A stretch of 64,000 bases of DNA. Source: Lichenostomus cassidix. Lineage: Eukaryota; Chordata; Aves; Passeriformes; Meliphagidae. Numbering within the stretch: the stretch's first letter is position 1; each line of letters starts with the position of its first letter. A program made the translations under genes and the position numbers. The stretch covers positions 44,507,850 to 44,571,849 of the forward strand of contig CM039183.1 of the NCBI GenBank assembly GCA_008360975.2. Reading direction: 5' to 3'. The notes below the pieces were generated by a model. The model had not been told where the DNA came from. It saw only the letters and a program-made list of their open reading frames with translations, and did no database searches. This document shows positions 10,201 through 23,540 of the stretch, piece after piece.

Positions 10201-12225
10201 CACTAGAAAATTTTTGTTTATGAATATTGTCTATATTTAAATATTTTTACAAATCAAGACTATAGGAGGAAAGTTCTGCAGGAATGGATATCATCTGTAG
10301 ATGGCACAGTGCTAATCAAATTATCAGTTGTGAATCTGCAAAATTCCTGTGGAAAAAACCCCATAATTTTATAGCAGCACATGAAGCTGGGAACTCATGC
10401 AGCAAAAGCCAGCTGAGATTTTTACAGCCAGCAGCAAACAACCTGCACTATTTGACGAAAGCAGCCTCAACAAAGTGCCTGTTACCAGAACCACCCTTCA
10501 AGGGTCTGTGTCTGAAGGCTGTTGTAGCAGTGTGTTTGCACAGAAATGAATGTGAAAAGTGTTGCCATGTCAGTGTGACCAGATGTCTGCCTGCAGAGAG
10601 CTGACAGGCATTTGAGTTATGGTCCAGAGTGTTTTCATTACAAAGCTTTTCACTCTCCCCAGGACTGAACAGTGACACCTCAAAAGTGCTACTACCTGTG
10701 TGTGTTTACTAATCTGAGCTCCAGTAAGGCTGGCTGGAGATTTTTGTACTTTAATGCCTATTTTTTTTTCAGTGAATGGGTGTCTAAAGCTAACTGAAAT
10801 GTGAACCTTTAAATAATGATGCAAATCTCCCAAAACTGTGGTCAATTTTGGAAAATCATTGATGTGTATTTTGTCAGCCCCCTGTATCCAGAGGCATTTG
10901 ATTAAGGCCAGCTTGCACCCAGCCTAGGTCAGAATCTAGCTGATTCTATGCACACATGCTTGTATGCAAGAGAGAATGTTAGCCAGCTCAAAACTTTTGA
11001 TTACCTGGAAAATCTTATTTTAGATAGTCTTCCTTAAGCTTTGCAGCTGCATTTTTCAGGAGTCCAACTGCTGACTGTGTTATGTCATGGAACTGCAAAG
11101 GATTTAGAGTTCAGGTGTCATGTAGTCACATTTCGTTTGGATCAAGAGTTTGCTCACTGTGAAACAAGTGCCAGCTGTGTCTTGCATGATGCAGAAAATT
11201 AAGTATGCATATCAACAAAAACCTTTAAGTGGTTGGTTGAGGACTCTGTTCTTGGAAAGCATGGTTTATTTCTCTGTGATGTAGCTCCAAATGCTCACTA
11301 AGGATAACAATAAGTCTTCACATTACATGGATGTTGGGAAATATAGCGCTGTGTGTCAACCCCTTCATTAGTTGCTCTGATGAGTACATAAAATCCCATT
11401 GTACAATTAACAGAATTTACATGATGATTCAGATTTAAAGGACATGTGTTGAATGGGGAAGCAGAAACAAAACAGTGAATTTCTGATCATGGAATAAGTG
11501 AAAGAGATTTTAGGCATTGCTTATAACAGGACTTTGTGATATAGTGGAATATATATGTGGAATAATGAAAATAGTTATTGAAATGCCTAAGATTGTGCCA
11601 CATCAGCTTCTCATAAGGAAAATTAATTAAATATGTGGTTTTGGCTTTAACTCTGTCATGTAAAAAAATCCTCATTTAAAAAAAATATTTATATAACAAC
11701 AAAGTAAAAATAAAATAATTAAATGTATTCTTATTTCCTTTGCCTGTCATATTTTCTATTTCTACTGAAGCACAAACATGGTCTTTTTTTAGTATATGCA
11801 GATATATTAAAAATATAATAACACTTTGTGAGTGTTAGGAGTGTTCGAAATTCTCCTCTAGTCTGCCTGATCTCAGCAGTCACTGTATCACACCAATTCC
11901 TTCATAATTCTCCTGGGTCTCAGAAACATCAGACACTCACAATCTCCCATGCTTACTTTCCTTTATCTACCACCTTCATGCCTCTAAGGCAAAAGGAAAT
12001 CCCATATGGATTCCAGGTCAAGGTGCAGAGGATATTTTCAGGCTTATTCTGGAAGCACGGAGTATTCCAACATTTACAGAAATGCTTGAGGCTTGCAGTA
12101 GCTTTAATTTAATGAAGGTTGATGTGATTTGTTGCATGGATTTCAGTTTACCCTCACCCACTCTGTAACCAACAGGAAAGGAAAAAGTCATGGATCGTTT
12201 TGAAAAACAGATGTGTAACAGATAC

Positions 12226-12237
12226 CCCTATATAGGG
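12226..12237. promoter_or_regulatory. Perfect CArG-box palindrome
   Basis: The 12-base palindrome CCCTATATAGGG contains CCTATATAGG (12227-12236), a perfect match to the CC(A/T)6GG site bound by serum response factor. Nothing nearby identifies a promoter, and a match of this size is expected by chance occasionally in 64 kb. The sequence is certain; function is speculative. Confidence 0.2.
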
Positions 12238-13755
12238 TGCTTGGTTTTATTATTTTAACCTTCTGCTATTTCAGCCATGAAATAATAAATGTTCATGTCT
12301 GACACTGCAATATTCATAGGCAGAGCTCAAATACTCAAATACAACATCTTCAAATGTAAGAAGACATTGTTATTACACATTTCAAATGAAAATACTGGAG
12401 TTAAAGAGATGAGATGTCCTGACAAGATATACAACAAAAAAATGTTATAAGGTTTGTAGATTTCTTGTGCAGTGCCATGATCTGTCCGTTTCATCTGTCC
12501 AGAAATCACTTAATAAAGAAAAACAGGTTAAGATGGAAGATGGTATCATGCAATGATCAGTGGCAGGAATAAATCTGAATGGTTGAATAAAAGATGAGAA
12601 ACAGCAAAGAGTCTTGATTATTGTTTTTTACCAGAATCAGCTGGATATTTTAAGTTTATTTGCAAATCTGTGTCCGACAAAAAGGAATTAGCTCTCAGAA
12701 TAACGTTTCCAAATGTACATTCAGTGGCTTTTTTTGAGAGGTCAAGCTGACAATGAAGAAAACCTGACTGAGGCTGGTGGTTTTACCTTTCTTTCTTTGA
12801 CATTCCAGAAGAACTGGGTCATTTCCACGATTGCAACATCATTCTGTCCTTTGTGATGAAATTAATTATTGATTAAAAAATTTAGTACATTAAATAGAAG
12901 TTTTTAAAATTAAAGGTAAAAGTAAATCAAATTAATTTTAAGAAAAGAGATAAGTAAAATCTGAATTATTAAGGGTTTGATCTGGTGATACTTTATTTTT
13001 AAATTGGTAAATTTGGAACACACTTACATTCCTGTATTCCTTGCTAAGTGTTCTCAAAACAGACTTGATGCTTTTAAGACGTTATTGCAACAGAAGGTAA
13101 GGAAACTATTTGAATAATCTTAACAACTTAAAACCAATGAAACTATAAGAAGAAAATGTTTTGTTTGTACCATGAAGGAGAAGAATTTGATTTACATAGT
13201 TTAGCACTCACAGGTCTATATGCTAAAGGAAATGACCAATTTTCCTTTTGTTTCTTTTCCTTTATTGAGAGTATCCTATTAAACTGGTGTTTAGCATCTT
13301 CATGGGGTTTATCCCATTGTTCTCAATAGATACAGATATATGGGTAAATAAACTAAGAAATTACTACAAAACTGTATACTAATGTAAATTAAATGTATTA
13401 AGAAGATACAACAAACTCTTGCATATGTTTGATGTTTAACCAGCCTACCATAGCGCTGAATTTTCACAGGATGCCAGCTTCAGGATATCAAAACAGTAAC
13501 ATTTCACAAACACACCTAGCTTCACAGATTTCCAGGTGAGAAAGCATTGAATTCAAGTAAACTGTGTTTAAAACTCTCTTACTTCCCTTAGATTTCTGTC
13601 AGTAATTCTACCAACAGTTATCTGGATGAATCTCTTTCTTACCAGGTTATATAGAGTAATTCCCTAGTAGTAAGGATTCAAGTTTTTGCTCTCCTTTGTA
13701 ACCTGAAATTGTCATCTTCAATAATATGCTATTTTTTCTCATTAGTTTTAAAAAG

Positions 13756-13821
13756 CAGTCATATTATTTACATTCTGTAATTATGTAACAGTCATATTAT
13801 TTAAATTCTTTAAAGCAATTC
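13756..13821 (+). repeat. Imperfect 33-bp tandem duplication
   Basis: The word 'cagtcatattattta' starts at 13756 and again at 13789. Similarity continues through 'cattctgt' / 'aattcttt' and then fades, consistent with an old local duplication of one 33-base unit. Confidence 0.6.
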
Positions 13822-14805
13822 AAGCATATGAATTCATTTTGAAATTAACATTTAAACTTTTTGGTTTTGATTGTACTGAAATATCAATATACTAAAAGAA
13901 ATAAAATTAATTCACCATAATGTCTATGTCTAGAAAATTGGTTGTATTTTATGGAATTTTGTTTCACATAGATACACATGCTTTACATGAAAAAAGAATT
14001 CTATACTAATATATTATGCTAATAAATTTCAAAATAAGACAATCAATCTCAGCTTGATTCTGTGGCTGTGAGTATATTAAAAGACTGCACTGGAATTGAA
14101 TAGCACAGACAATTATTTCTTTTTTCACATGAGAAAAGTCTGATGAGTCTCAAAGGATATGGCATTACTTACTTCTTACCTTCAAAGACTTATTGGATAC
14201 AGATTAGCTTTCAGTTTATTATTAAAAGGAATCTTTATGAATGTAAAACACATCTTTCAAACCTTTTATAAAATGTGGCAAGGGAATTAGTTACAGAAAT
14301 ATTGTTCCAGATGATTTAGGTCAGGATGATAACTGTGATGATAGTATTAGGGTCTGTCTTCTTCTAGCATACATCAGGAGTGAAACGGAAGTTGTGTGCC
14401 TTTATGAAAGAGAAGGGAAAAGAAGGATGCTACAGTCAACATAATACAGTGGCTTTGAGTTATTTGCCTATATATCTGAAGTTTGGTACAGTTTACTTCT
14501 GTGGAAGACTTTGAAAATAACCTATCAAGCCAAAAAATGATAACAATTCATAGGAACAAATATTAATAGGTCTCGTTGAGCGTTCGCCAAGCCCGAATTG
14601 GTTCTTAAATACCTAAAGAAGGAAAAGGAAATGTAATACATCCCCTGACTTCCAGTCTACAGGTAGTTTTCTGGGGTTTTCCTGGGACTCATATGGTTTG
14701 GTACTAGCCTACTGTATATCTCTCTTCGAAATATGTGTTTAGATTCCCCTCTAGCTCCACTAAACATATTGCAGACTCAGAAGTGAATTCCAAAATTAAA
14801 GCATA

Positions 14806-15695
14806 ACAATCACCGAATCACAGAATGGTTAAAATTGGAAGGGATCATAGGGGATCATCTGGTCCAACCTGCCGGCTCAAGCAGGGTCATCCCAGAGTAC
14901 ATGGCACAGGATTGCATCCATGTGGCTCTCAAAAATCTTCAGTGTGGGTGACTCCACAAGCTCTCTGGACAGCCTTTTCTACTGTTCAGTCACCTGCATG
15001 GTGAAGTTCTTCCTCATATTTAGATGGAACTTCCCATGCATCAGTTTCTGCCCATTGCCTCTTTTCCTATTGCTTGGCACCACCAAGCAGAGCCTGGCTC
15101 CATCCTCTTGGCACCCTCCCTTTAGACACCAATAGACATCGATGAGGTCCCTTCTCAGTCATCTCTTCTCAGGCTGAACAGGCCCAGCTCCCTCAGCCTT
15201 TCCTCTTAAAAGAGATGTTCTAGTCCCCTCATCATCTCTGTATTTTCTGTTAGACCTTCTCCAGGAACTCCATGTCTCTGTTGTACTGAGGATCCCAGCA
15301 CTGGACACAGCACTGAAGATGTGGCCTCACCAGGGCTGAGTAGAGGGGCAGGATCTGCTCCCTTGACCTGCTGGCACTGCTCTTCCTAATGTACCCCAGG
15401 ACACCATTTGCCATCTTGGCCACAAAGGCACTGCTGGCTCAGGGACAGCTTCTTGTCCACCAGAACCCCCAGGTCCTTCTCCACAGAGCTGCTTTCCAGC
15501 AGCTCAGCCCCAGCCTGTGCTGCTGCAGGGGTTATTCCTCCCCCGTTGCAGGACCCTGCATGTGCCTTTTTGAATTTCAGTTCTGCTCTGCCCATTTCTG
15601 CAGCCTGTTGAGGTCCTTCTGAAGGGCTGCCCAGATTTCTGGGATATTGGCTGCTCCTTCTAACTTTGTGTCATCAGCAAACCTGCGGAGGAGGC
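14806..15695 (-). mobile_element. CR1 LINE 3' part, reverse orientation
   Basis: On the - strand this is a 5'-truncated CR1. Its 3' end lies at the left, where the + strand reads 'accgaatcacagaatgg', the complement of the family's terminal 'tgattctgtgattct' octamers. It is followed by the 'ggtccaacctgc' / 'caagcagggtcatcccagag' segment of the CR1 3' UTR. Going right come the complements of the RT C-terminus ('cctcttctcaggctgaacaggcccagc') and the palm, up to the FADD box at 15670-15681. Recognisable CR1 stops at about 15695; open frame continues a little further by chance. There are several indels and it is a dead copy. Confidence 0.9.
15386..15690 (-). pseudogene. CR1 RT fragment on the minus strand
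   Basis: Two - strand frames give RT remains. The upstream one reads FADDTKLEGAAN (box at 15681 to 15670), followed by the helix with WAALQKDLNRLQKWAEQN. After a frameshift near 15580-15600 the second reads LLESSSVEKDLGVLVDKKLS, the conserved CR1 segment beyond the palm. It carries the catalytic Asp pair but no N-terminal RT or endonuclease. More decayed RT C-terminal sequence continues towards 15000 in broken frames. Confidence 0.85.
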
Positions 15696-18600
15696 ACATA
15701 ATCTGGGATAATACTGCAAATTGGAACAGGGAAAACTTCTCCATAAAATTCACTCCTTGTGTTTCTGTGCTGATTTCCCTCCACAGAAAAGCCTTCTCCA
15801 CCACCAAGGATTTCTGGTAACAATTCCCTTGTCTATATCATATCTCGGGATATGATCTTTCTTAGTTTCTTTCAAAATGATGACAACTTGAAGCGAAAGA
15901 GACACATCTGAATATATGTATCATTGCAGCAGCCTTCTCCCTTTTTGCAAGCACTAATCCAAGCTTCAATCCTATTCTTGTCTTCAGCACATCTGTCTTC
16001 TTTTGTTTACACATGGCTGTTAAAATAGATCCGTAATTTACTGAAGTCTTATCCTCAGGTTACTCTTGCACAAACTTTCCAGTGAATCCACATCTTTACT
16101 CTTATGCAACTCGCCACTGTTGTTCTTTGATTTCATCTTCTGTCCCATGCTATTCATGGCCTATCTTTAATTATTTCATTGACTAATTATAGGCATTGCC
16201 ACAAAAGGATGGAACTAAGATCTGTTGCTCATTTTTTAAAGATATTACAGACATGGACTGAGGAAAGTGAATATCCTTGAGATCAGGCACCATGTCTCAT
16301 CAATCTTGGGTCTGGAAAAATAAGATAAACTTCAGTGTGTTTTTTCTATAATCTAGCTATGTAGGTTTATTCTTTCCTTAAAAGGTTGCAGTAATGGGAA
16401 ATAGCAAAAATTAATTCAGAAATTATAAAAACATATGCAAAAAATCCTATCAGGGTATCGCTGAATAATAAGAAAAAAAATATCATTTTGTTCTCTAAAT
16501 AAGTTTTAAAATTTTGCTTTTATCTTTAGGATTATAAAAATCAGTGTAATTGGAAAATAAATGTCAATCTCCTTGAAGATTGTTGAAGAACAATGATTTG
16601 ACATATATAATAAAAAAATAAAGCACGGTTTTGTGAAAATGGTCAAAAAGAAGAAATACATGGATTTATATAGATTTCTTTATGTATTTCTTGATTTTTT
16701 TTTTTATAATTAACTCTGAAGATTTATTTTTATGTATATTTGTCTTGGACTGACAGATGAAGAGGTCTACAAAATATCATGGACAACAAAGGCTCTTAGT
16801 TTTTTTCTTCAAAATGCAGGACAAAACCATGTGTCCAAATTTAATAATATAAAACTTAGTTTTGATGCAAAACTAAGTGGTACCGGATCTCCAAAATGTG
16901 TCCTATGTTATTAGGAAAGTCAATTTACTGTTGTTGATAAAACCAGAAATTTTTAGGCTCATCTTTTTATTCTTTGACATTATAACTATATATATGATGC
17001 AAAATAGTAAAAAAATGAACCCAGAAAAATAAAATAATATTTAAATTTCTAAGTAAATTATTCCAGACATGCAATATTTCAAAGGTAAAAGATAACATTT
17101 TTCCATAATGAAGGAAAACAAGCATATGCTTCTTCAAAATTACTTGTTTGATTTCCTGTACAACAGAAAGCACATAAAAGAAATGTAAACAGATTTTATT
17201 TTATAACAGTTACATAATGGAAGTGTATGTGTGAAAGAAATATATGGAAAACCAAACTTGCCATGGAGAAATTCATTAAGATGACAACTGTGCTAAAAGT
17301 AAATCCTGTTTTTTAACACAGTTTTTTTCATATGAGTTGATACATCCACCTTGCTTTCTACAGATGTGTTACAGCATAATGAGTCATAAATATTACAGAT
17401 ATATATTTTATGTTTTCATTTCACTGCCATATTTTATAGTTTTTTAGATTTTCTAACGCAGAGCATAGCCAAAGCCTGTGACTAGATCTCTTTTGGGCCA
17501 CTGTCAAAAGTAATGACAAATCTCACATGTATAATTACATGTATATCACCCCCAAATTAATTGTAATTTAATTCCGGACATATGTTCTGCTGAAATATAA
17601 AAAGTAATAAAACCATAAATATGCACTATCACTTCATGAGAGGGGTGTACATAAAAGACATAAAACACAAATAATATTGAAACTTAAGATTTGAAAGAGA
17701 GCGATATGCTAACAGAATTTTATGGGGAAACAGTATTTAATTTCTGAGTAGAAAGCAGAAAAATATATCTAAGCTTCAAGTGAGAATGAATGATTGAAAA
17801 ATGCAAATATTAACCTATATCTTAAGATTCCGAACCCTGTGAAAAATTATTTCTGATTCTCTAGTTTCTCCTCTGCTACCTCCTTTTGCTGCCTTTTTTG
17901 TCAGAAATGAACCCGAGTTATCACTGGAAGGAAAAAATAGAAACGAAAGATATGAAACGCAGAATTATTTACTTGTTAGAGCCATGGGGGAGTAGTTATG
18001 CCATTGCTCTTCTGATTCTTATTAAAGCACCGGTAAAGTCGTATTTCAGAGTGGGTCACAGTGTCACCTTGACAGGGCTATGGGGGAACTCAGAGGTCTT
18101 AGCTGATCTCAATATGCCCTGAGGGCAAGGTCTTCCCAAGGCTTAAGCTGAAAGGTTTACAGAGGTGCTGCTTTACAAGTGATTTGGAGATACATGATAT
18201 TTCAAAGTCATATGTGAAAAGAAGTTCAAAGCAGACAAAGGCCAGTGTTAAAACATGAATTATGTATCATCCTCCCATGTATTTCAACTGCTTCTAAGCT
18301 TGTTCTCCCTTCTCTTACTCCATCAATCTCCCAACCCAAATTCAAACTCTCAGATTTAAGAAACATATTGGGACAGGTTATACTTCTGTCATCTCACATT
18401 TCTGGCATACTATTTTTAAAAAGACACTAAATTGATCCATTAAACCTGTAAAAATAGGAATAAGAGTAAGGAACTTCCATGTGGATTCAATTTAGGACCA
18501 GGAGGCTTGCTAAGGATAAAGGTTTTCCTAACCTTGGAAACTAATTTGAATTAAAAAAAAGGTGTGTGAATTTTGCTCAGCCGGAATCCAGGCTAGAATG

Positions 18601-21600
18601 AAGTACATTTAGTCATGAGTAAGAATATCTGTTAACACAATTGCTCCAGAACAGCTGTCCTCTACCAAGACTTATTCTGTACCTGAAAAACAGTGTCGGC
18701 ATATGACTTTCTAAAGGTCAGAGGCTGGTGGCCTTTCAGGACTAATAAACCAACTTAAAATGAAATTTTTCACACTTTATGTCAATAAAACACTTTAAAA
18801 ACAGGTGTGGCTTACTACAGCTGTTCTTAATTTAAACAAACATTCTGAAAAAGCAATTATACCTTAAATTTCTAAATCCTTTTTATGATGTAAATATGCA
18901 ACTGTAGAAACATATGACATTTGGGGTGATGTTCGTAGAATTTAATTACTTTAGCAAATAAGTAAAACCATCTTAAAGCTATGTAGGCAGAGTTAATTTT
19001 TTTTCTAGATTTCATTGTTTTGATGCTTGTTTTCAGATCAGTCTCTCTTGATATTTAAGTAGTCCATAAAGGAGGATGAAAGTCAAGATCTGGGCCAATG
19101 CATCAACAATGAAAAACAGAGACAGAAAACTGGGACTATCAAGAAGGTGGACAGATGATATATTCATAAATCTTACCAGACACCACCATGAAACCTGAAC
19201 TCAGGGAGCTCTATTTGCTTTCACCTTGCCGTGAGATGCACAGAAGAGATTAGTGCTCAGGGCAGACAAGCTGTCAAAAGAGAAATATGGAAAGACAAGA
19301 GCTGATTTCATCAAAGCTTTTTCTAGATTTCCTTTTATTTGATTCAGATATGTGAAACCTTTTTTTTTTTTTAAATTTTCTTGGCATTTTATAATAAAAA
19401 GCTGATTGTTTTATGAATCTCCACATCATGTACTATGCACAGTGATCTACTTAATTGCTTTCTGTCAAAATTGGTTACATGTCTAAAGCTTAGAAACCAC
19501 CTGATTTTTTTTTATTTTATTTTTTTCTGGAGAGCTTTTTCTATGTGTGAAAGAGGGATTTTGTCGTAGTAGAGAGAGGTCTTGTTGGAGTAGACCACAA
19601 TCACATTGTAATATCAAGCAAGTCTGTGGCTTTGTTGCTGTCAATATCTGTCCATAAGCAAAATTCTACCAGAAATCAGATCTGAATTTTGCAAAGTTGT
19701 GGAAATCGAGACTGGACTTTAGAAATGTAAGTCTCTAGTGGAGCTGAACATACAGAGATTAAGAGACACTGATATATTTACATTTGGCAACATTTCCAAC
19801 TGATTTGGGCCAAGTTCTTGTGACTTTATATTGTAACCCTCAGGCTCCTGCATCCCTGACAGTACACTGTTGCCTCCAGAAAAAAGCATTTTTTACCTGT
19901 TCTGTACTACCCTACCAGAGAACTCAATATCTTTTGAGGATGTTTTCTTTAGCAGCTCTATAATCAATAGTGGTTTTGCTGCTTGTTAGAGCTCTCGATT
20001 TATAGAAAAATATGATAGTAGAATAAATATTTTTTAAATTCTTACTGTGTGATTTTATGCTTCACTGTGCTAATACTGCCTTGAGACTCTAATTTAACAC
20101 TTGGATGTGTAACTTAATACCAAATGATCCTAATAACGGAGACTACCAATTCATCAGTCTTCTCTGGAAAATTTCATGTGTTATGCTCCTAAACTATTGA
20201 CTGTACCTAGTCAATAAAAAAATCATACACCATTAAAGGCACAGGAGGGTACTCTGGGCACAGGCTAATCAATTGTTCTGGAATAGAGCTGGACAAAATA
20301 TTGGGTTGAAAGTTTGCAGGTCAAGCAAATGATCTGTAAAATAATATCAGTTTTTCTTTAAGAAAATCACCAATTATTGATTAAAGATAAATTTCTGGCT
20401 GAATGAGTTTTCATCCAAATAAAAGTCTACATTTTTCACATTAAAATTATCAAAATAATATATTTGATTTTTAATACATATATTTGTTACCATTTCGTCT
20501 GTTTTTTGGCTGAAGTGTCTGAAATTCAATGGGAGTACAATTTACAGTCATCCTGAAAATGTACCTTCTCTGTTTAAAAATAAACATGCATGATAACAAC
20601 AACAATATATCTGAATAAAACCCAAACACAGCACACAGAATAACCCCAATCAAGCATATCTCTGAATTAATCGACAATCATATGGAGACCATGACTGCAC
20701 TACAGCCATGCCTTGAAGTATGTATTCTTCTTTACCTTAGGTCCTCCTCCTATTTACTTTAGGGAGTGGCAAATTTCTTACTAACCCAGGCAATCCTGTA
20801 ATCTAGGGATGGTAATGCTACAAACTTTTAGCAAGATCATAAGCAAGTGAAAAAAACCCCAAAACATAATTGTCACTCCTGGATCAATGAAGACTCCCCT
20901 GAGAATACAAAGGGCTATTTTTACAGAAGTCTGGGTTTATTGGTACTGACCCTTGTACATTCTGACCTGTTTATCTTCTCTCATGGGTAGTTTCACAGTG
21001 TTTCTCTTTCTCATGTTGTGACTGAGTTTCATAGTTTCTCATGGTGTGACTGAGCAAAACAACTGCTTTGTTCCAAGTGCCAGCAGAGCCTTGATTTCTT
21101 GCTACTACAGGGGCAATCTTGTGGAACTGTTATACATATGGCATAAACTAGGTGGAATAATATAATTTTCCCTTCTCAAACACTTTTATTAAACCTTGGG
21201 GATGTTAGAATTTATATTCAAAGCCACAGTAGAGTTCAGATTTTTCTGAAGAATGACTGTCCTCCCTGAACGTGTCTTCCTGCAGTGTTCAGAAACCGGG
21301 ACTACCTGATTTTCAAAGAAGGGTCAAGGACACCAAAAATAAATCTCAGACATATATTATAAAATATTTTATTACTATTACTTAATTTTTTATTATAAAC
21401 CTTTATTTTTTAACTACCTTTTTAATAGATATTTACCTCTGGCTTTCCAGGTGATTCTTTCCTATTCAGAGTTGACTCTATCCCACAAGCACAGTGATAA
21501 AATTGGTTTTGAAAACAAAGATCCTGATCTTTTGAATATAAAAGAGAGAAGGAGGACTATAAACAAAAGATAAGTCTTTCTTAAGAAGTCTGGCATGAAA

Positions 21601-23229
21601 CTGTAATTTTCATGCATTGCTAATTTTTATTAAAGCTGTGTTCAGAAAGGCATTTTCCCATATATTTATTGTGTGTACTGCGTATTTATATTTATGTAAC
21701 CAATTACAATGTTAGTCAGTCAGAGGAAGCTTTCGTTTAATAGCATGGCTCTAAATTATATGCTAGTTTCTGCAGCAGCACACCAGCAGAAACATGATTC
21801 ATAATGGAAAAACAAAGGTGACAGAAGAAGAATATTAAGAGCACATCTAATCCACTAGCCACTCTGGGTGGTTGGTTTTCCCATGGGGGAAGAGCACAGA
21901 GGGCTCTGGGAGAATCCTTTACCTCCATGATTATTACATAAAAGATTTGCGGGTATACATGTTCTGATTTGGTTTTAAATGCATATCTAAATCCTCCCCA
22001 CAATGCTTCTTTTCTTTAACAAACTGAAAACTCATGAGCAGAGTAGAAGAGGAACAGTCAGGGGAGGGACAGTTGATGGGGACAATCTCTCCTGTACAGT
22101 TAGACCTTAATTAAATCCATTTGGATTCTGTAACCTTTTTTCAATAAACATGTGTGGGAAGTGGGCAAAATTTGCCCTCTTCAGAGGAAATTTGCTTTTT
22201 TTGGTTTTGGGCAGAACTCTGAAAAGTTGTCCAGAGCAAGGATTTTGTCAGCCCTCTTAAATACATAATATGTATAAAAACACATACCATGAGTATATAT
22301 GCAAAATACATGTACACATACAAACATGTAAGACATATCATGAGAAAAACAATTGTTATGGACAGTAACTGATATTTCCTTGTGTTTCTACACAGTTCTA
22401 CAACTTAGTTATGAGTATTGAGGTGACTTTTTCCTGGGTTGTTCCTTCTTGTGGAATATCCAAATTTTTGTTAGTTTTCTTCAGGGATGGTGTATATGTT
22501 TTAAAAATTAGTAACTATCTACCCACACCCTCAGCTTGAGTCTCTTTTTTTCTTATAACTGATGAGGTTTGCTGTTATTTTTGTTGTTGCTCTAAGCATT
22601 TGTCTCAAACTCAGAAGACAAGTAGGGAAATGTCATGTATGAGAAAAAAATCTGTGCAGATTCAATGGCTAAGTAATGGCTAAGGAAGTGGCAAGTGCTT
22701 ATTTCATCTAATTGTTTGCATGCTGTATTTCTTTTATTCTGTGAGTGGGACCATAGAGCCAGTCTGAAAGCATGGTAGCCAGCCAGCTCTTCCCAGCCCA
22801 TCCTGAGGGAAGTTTCTCCAGAGAGGTCTTATCAAACACCATTATGAGGGCTTACTGCATTGTGGCACTGGTGGGGTTTGCATTGTTTAGTAGGACAGTC
22901 TGAATTGTGTGATAAACCCAGCCTGTTTGAATGAAAACCTGTAATACAGCCAAATGAGAAGTTTTGCATAATTAGAGAAAAGAAAGAAAGGAAAGCATAC
23001 AAATAGAGTGGGAAAATAGGTGTCTTGGAAAAGAATGTCTCAGAGAAAATGATGTAGGGATTCACATTGGATAGACAACTCAATTGGAGCTGCCATTATA
23101 ATGCTGGGTCAAAAAAGGCCTAATGCAATCCCTAGATAAATACAGAGAAAAATAGTGAATAGAAGGGACGAAGTGATTTTGCTTCTGTACTGGGAAGCCA
23201 TGTAGGATTTTTGTCCAGCATTTTTAAAA
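15696..23229. other. Gene-free AT-rich sequence
   Basis: No gene or recognisable transposon. All open frames are under 90 codons and match nothing known. The stretch at 16300-17800 is strongly AT-rich. A 28-bp local duplication lies at 21007-21054. Very old repeats too worn to recognise by eye may be present. Confidence 0.6.
21007..21054 (+). repeat. Local direct repeat, 28-bp period
   Basis: 'tttctcatgttgtgactgag' at 21007-21026 recurs with one change at 21035-21054, separated by 'tttcatag'. The spacing of 28 bases suggests a partial tandem duplication. Confidence 0.75.
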
Positions 23230-23540
23230 GGCTGTTGAAAATCTGAAGAGATGCCAAAAGAGAAGTAAAAATGCATTCAGGGGTATAGGAAATCTGTTTC
23301 AGGAAGGTACTTAGGGCTTGTTTTGTTTAGACTTTCAAAAAGAAGACTGAGAAGTTAGTTGAATGATGAACATAAGACCATTTAAAGGGAGAAAACACTG
23401 GAAAATTATGGGCTTGCTAAAGCGGAAGAGAGAGGAGTTGCAAAGGTTAGTAGCTGCACAACAAACCCAGAGAAACTGAAACACATAATTTTAAACTGTG
23501 AGAGTGGTTAATCACTGGACAAATGGTGAAGGGGAAGACA
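23230..23540 (+). mobile_element. Ancient CR1/L3-like 3' fragment
   Basis: A very worn copy on the + strand. Key matches to the old amniote CR1 pattern I recall are 'gggcttgttttgtttagac' with 'caaaaagaagactgagaag' (the 'agtttatcaaagagaagattaagag' part of the RT C-terminus), and 'aaactgtgagagtggttaatcactgg' (the 'acagtgagggtaattaaccattgg' part that precedes the stop and 3' UTR). Order and spacing agree with one element. No frame survives. The ends are approximate; the copy may begin near 23100. It is clearly older than the CR1 copies at 6190 and 14806. Confidence 0.65.

Larger units (their letters stand above)
7269..14805. other. Gene-free AT-rich sequence
   Basis: No gene, transposon or RNA gene that I can support. 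The longest open frame is 106 codons (10284-10604), with no recognisable domain. Minor features are an isolated tRNA-type B-box word at 7814-7824 without an A box, a CArG-type palindrome at 12226-12237 and a 33-bp imperfect duplication at 13756. From about 12850 to 14100 the sequence is especially AT-rich. Confidence 0.6.

Noticed and set aside
10284..10604. 106-codon open frame
   Set aside because: No domain, no splice context and no family I know; composition gives no support for coding.
14920..15135. Open frame on the + strand over the CR1 at 14806-15695
   Set aside because: It is the antisense shadow of the CR1 RT C-terminus.
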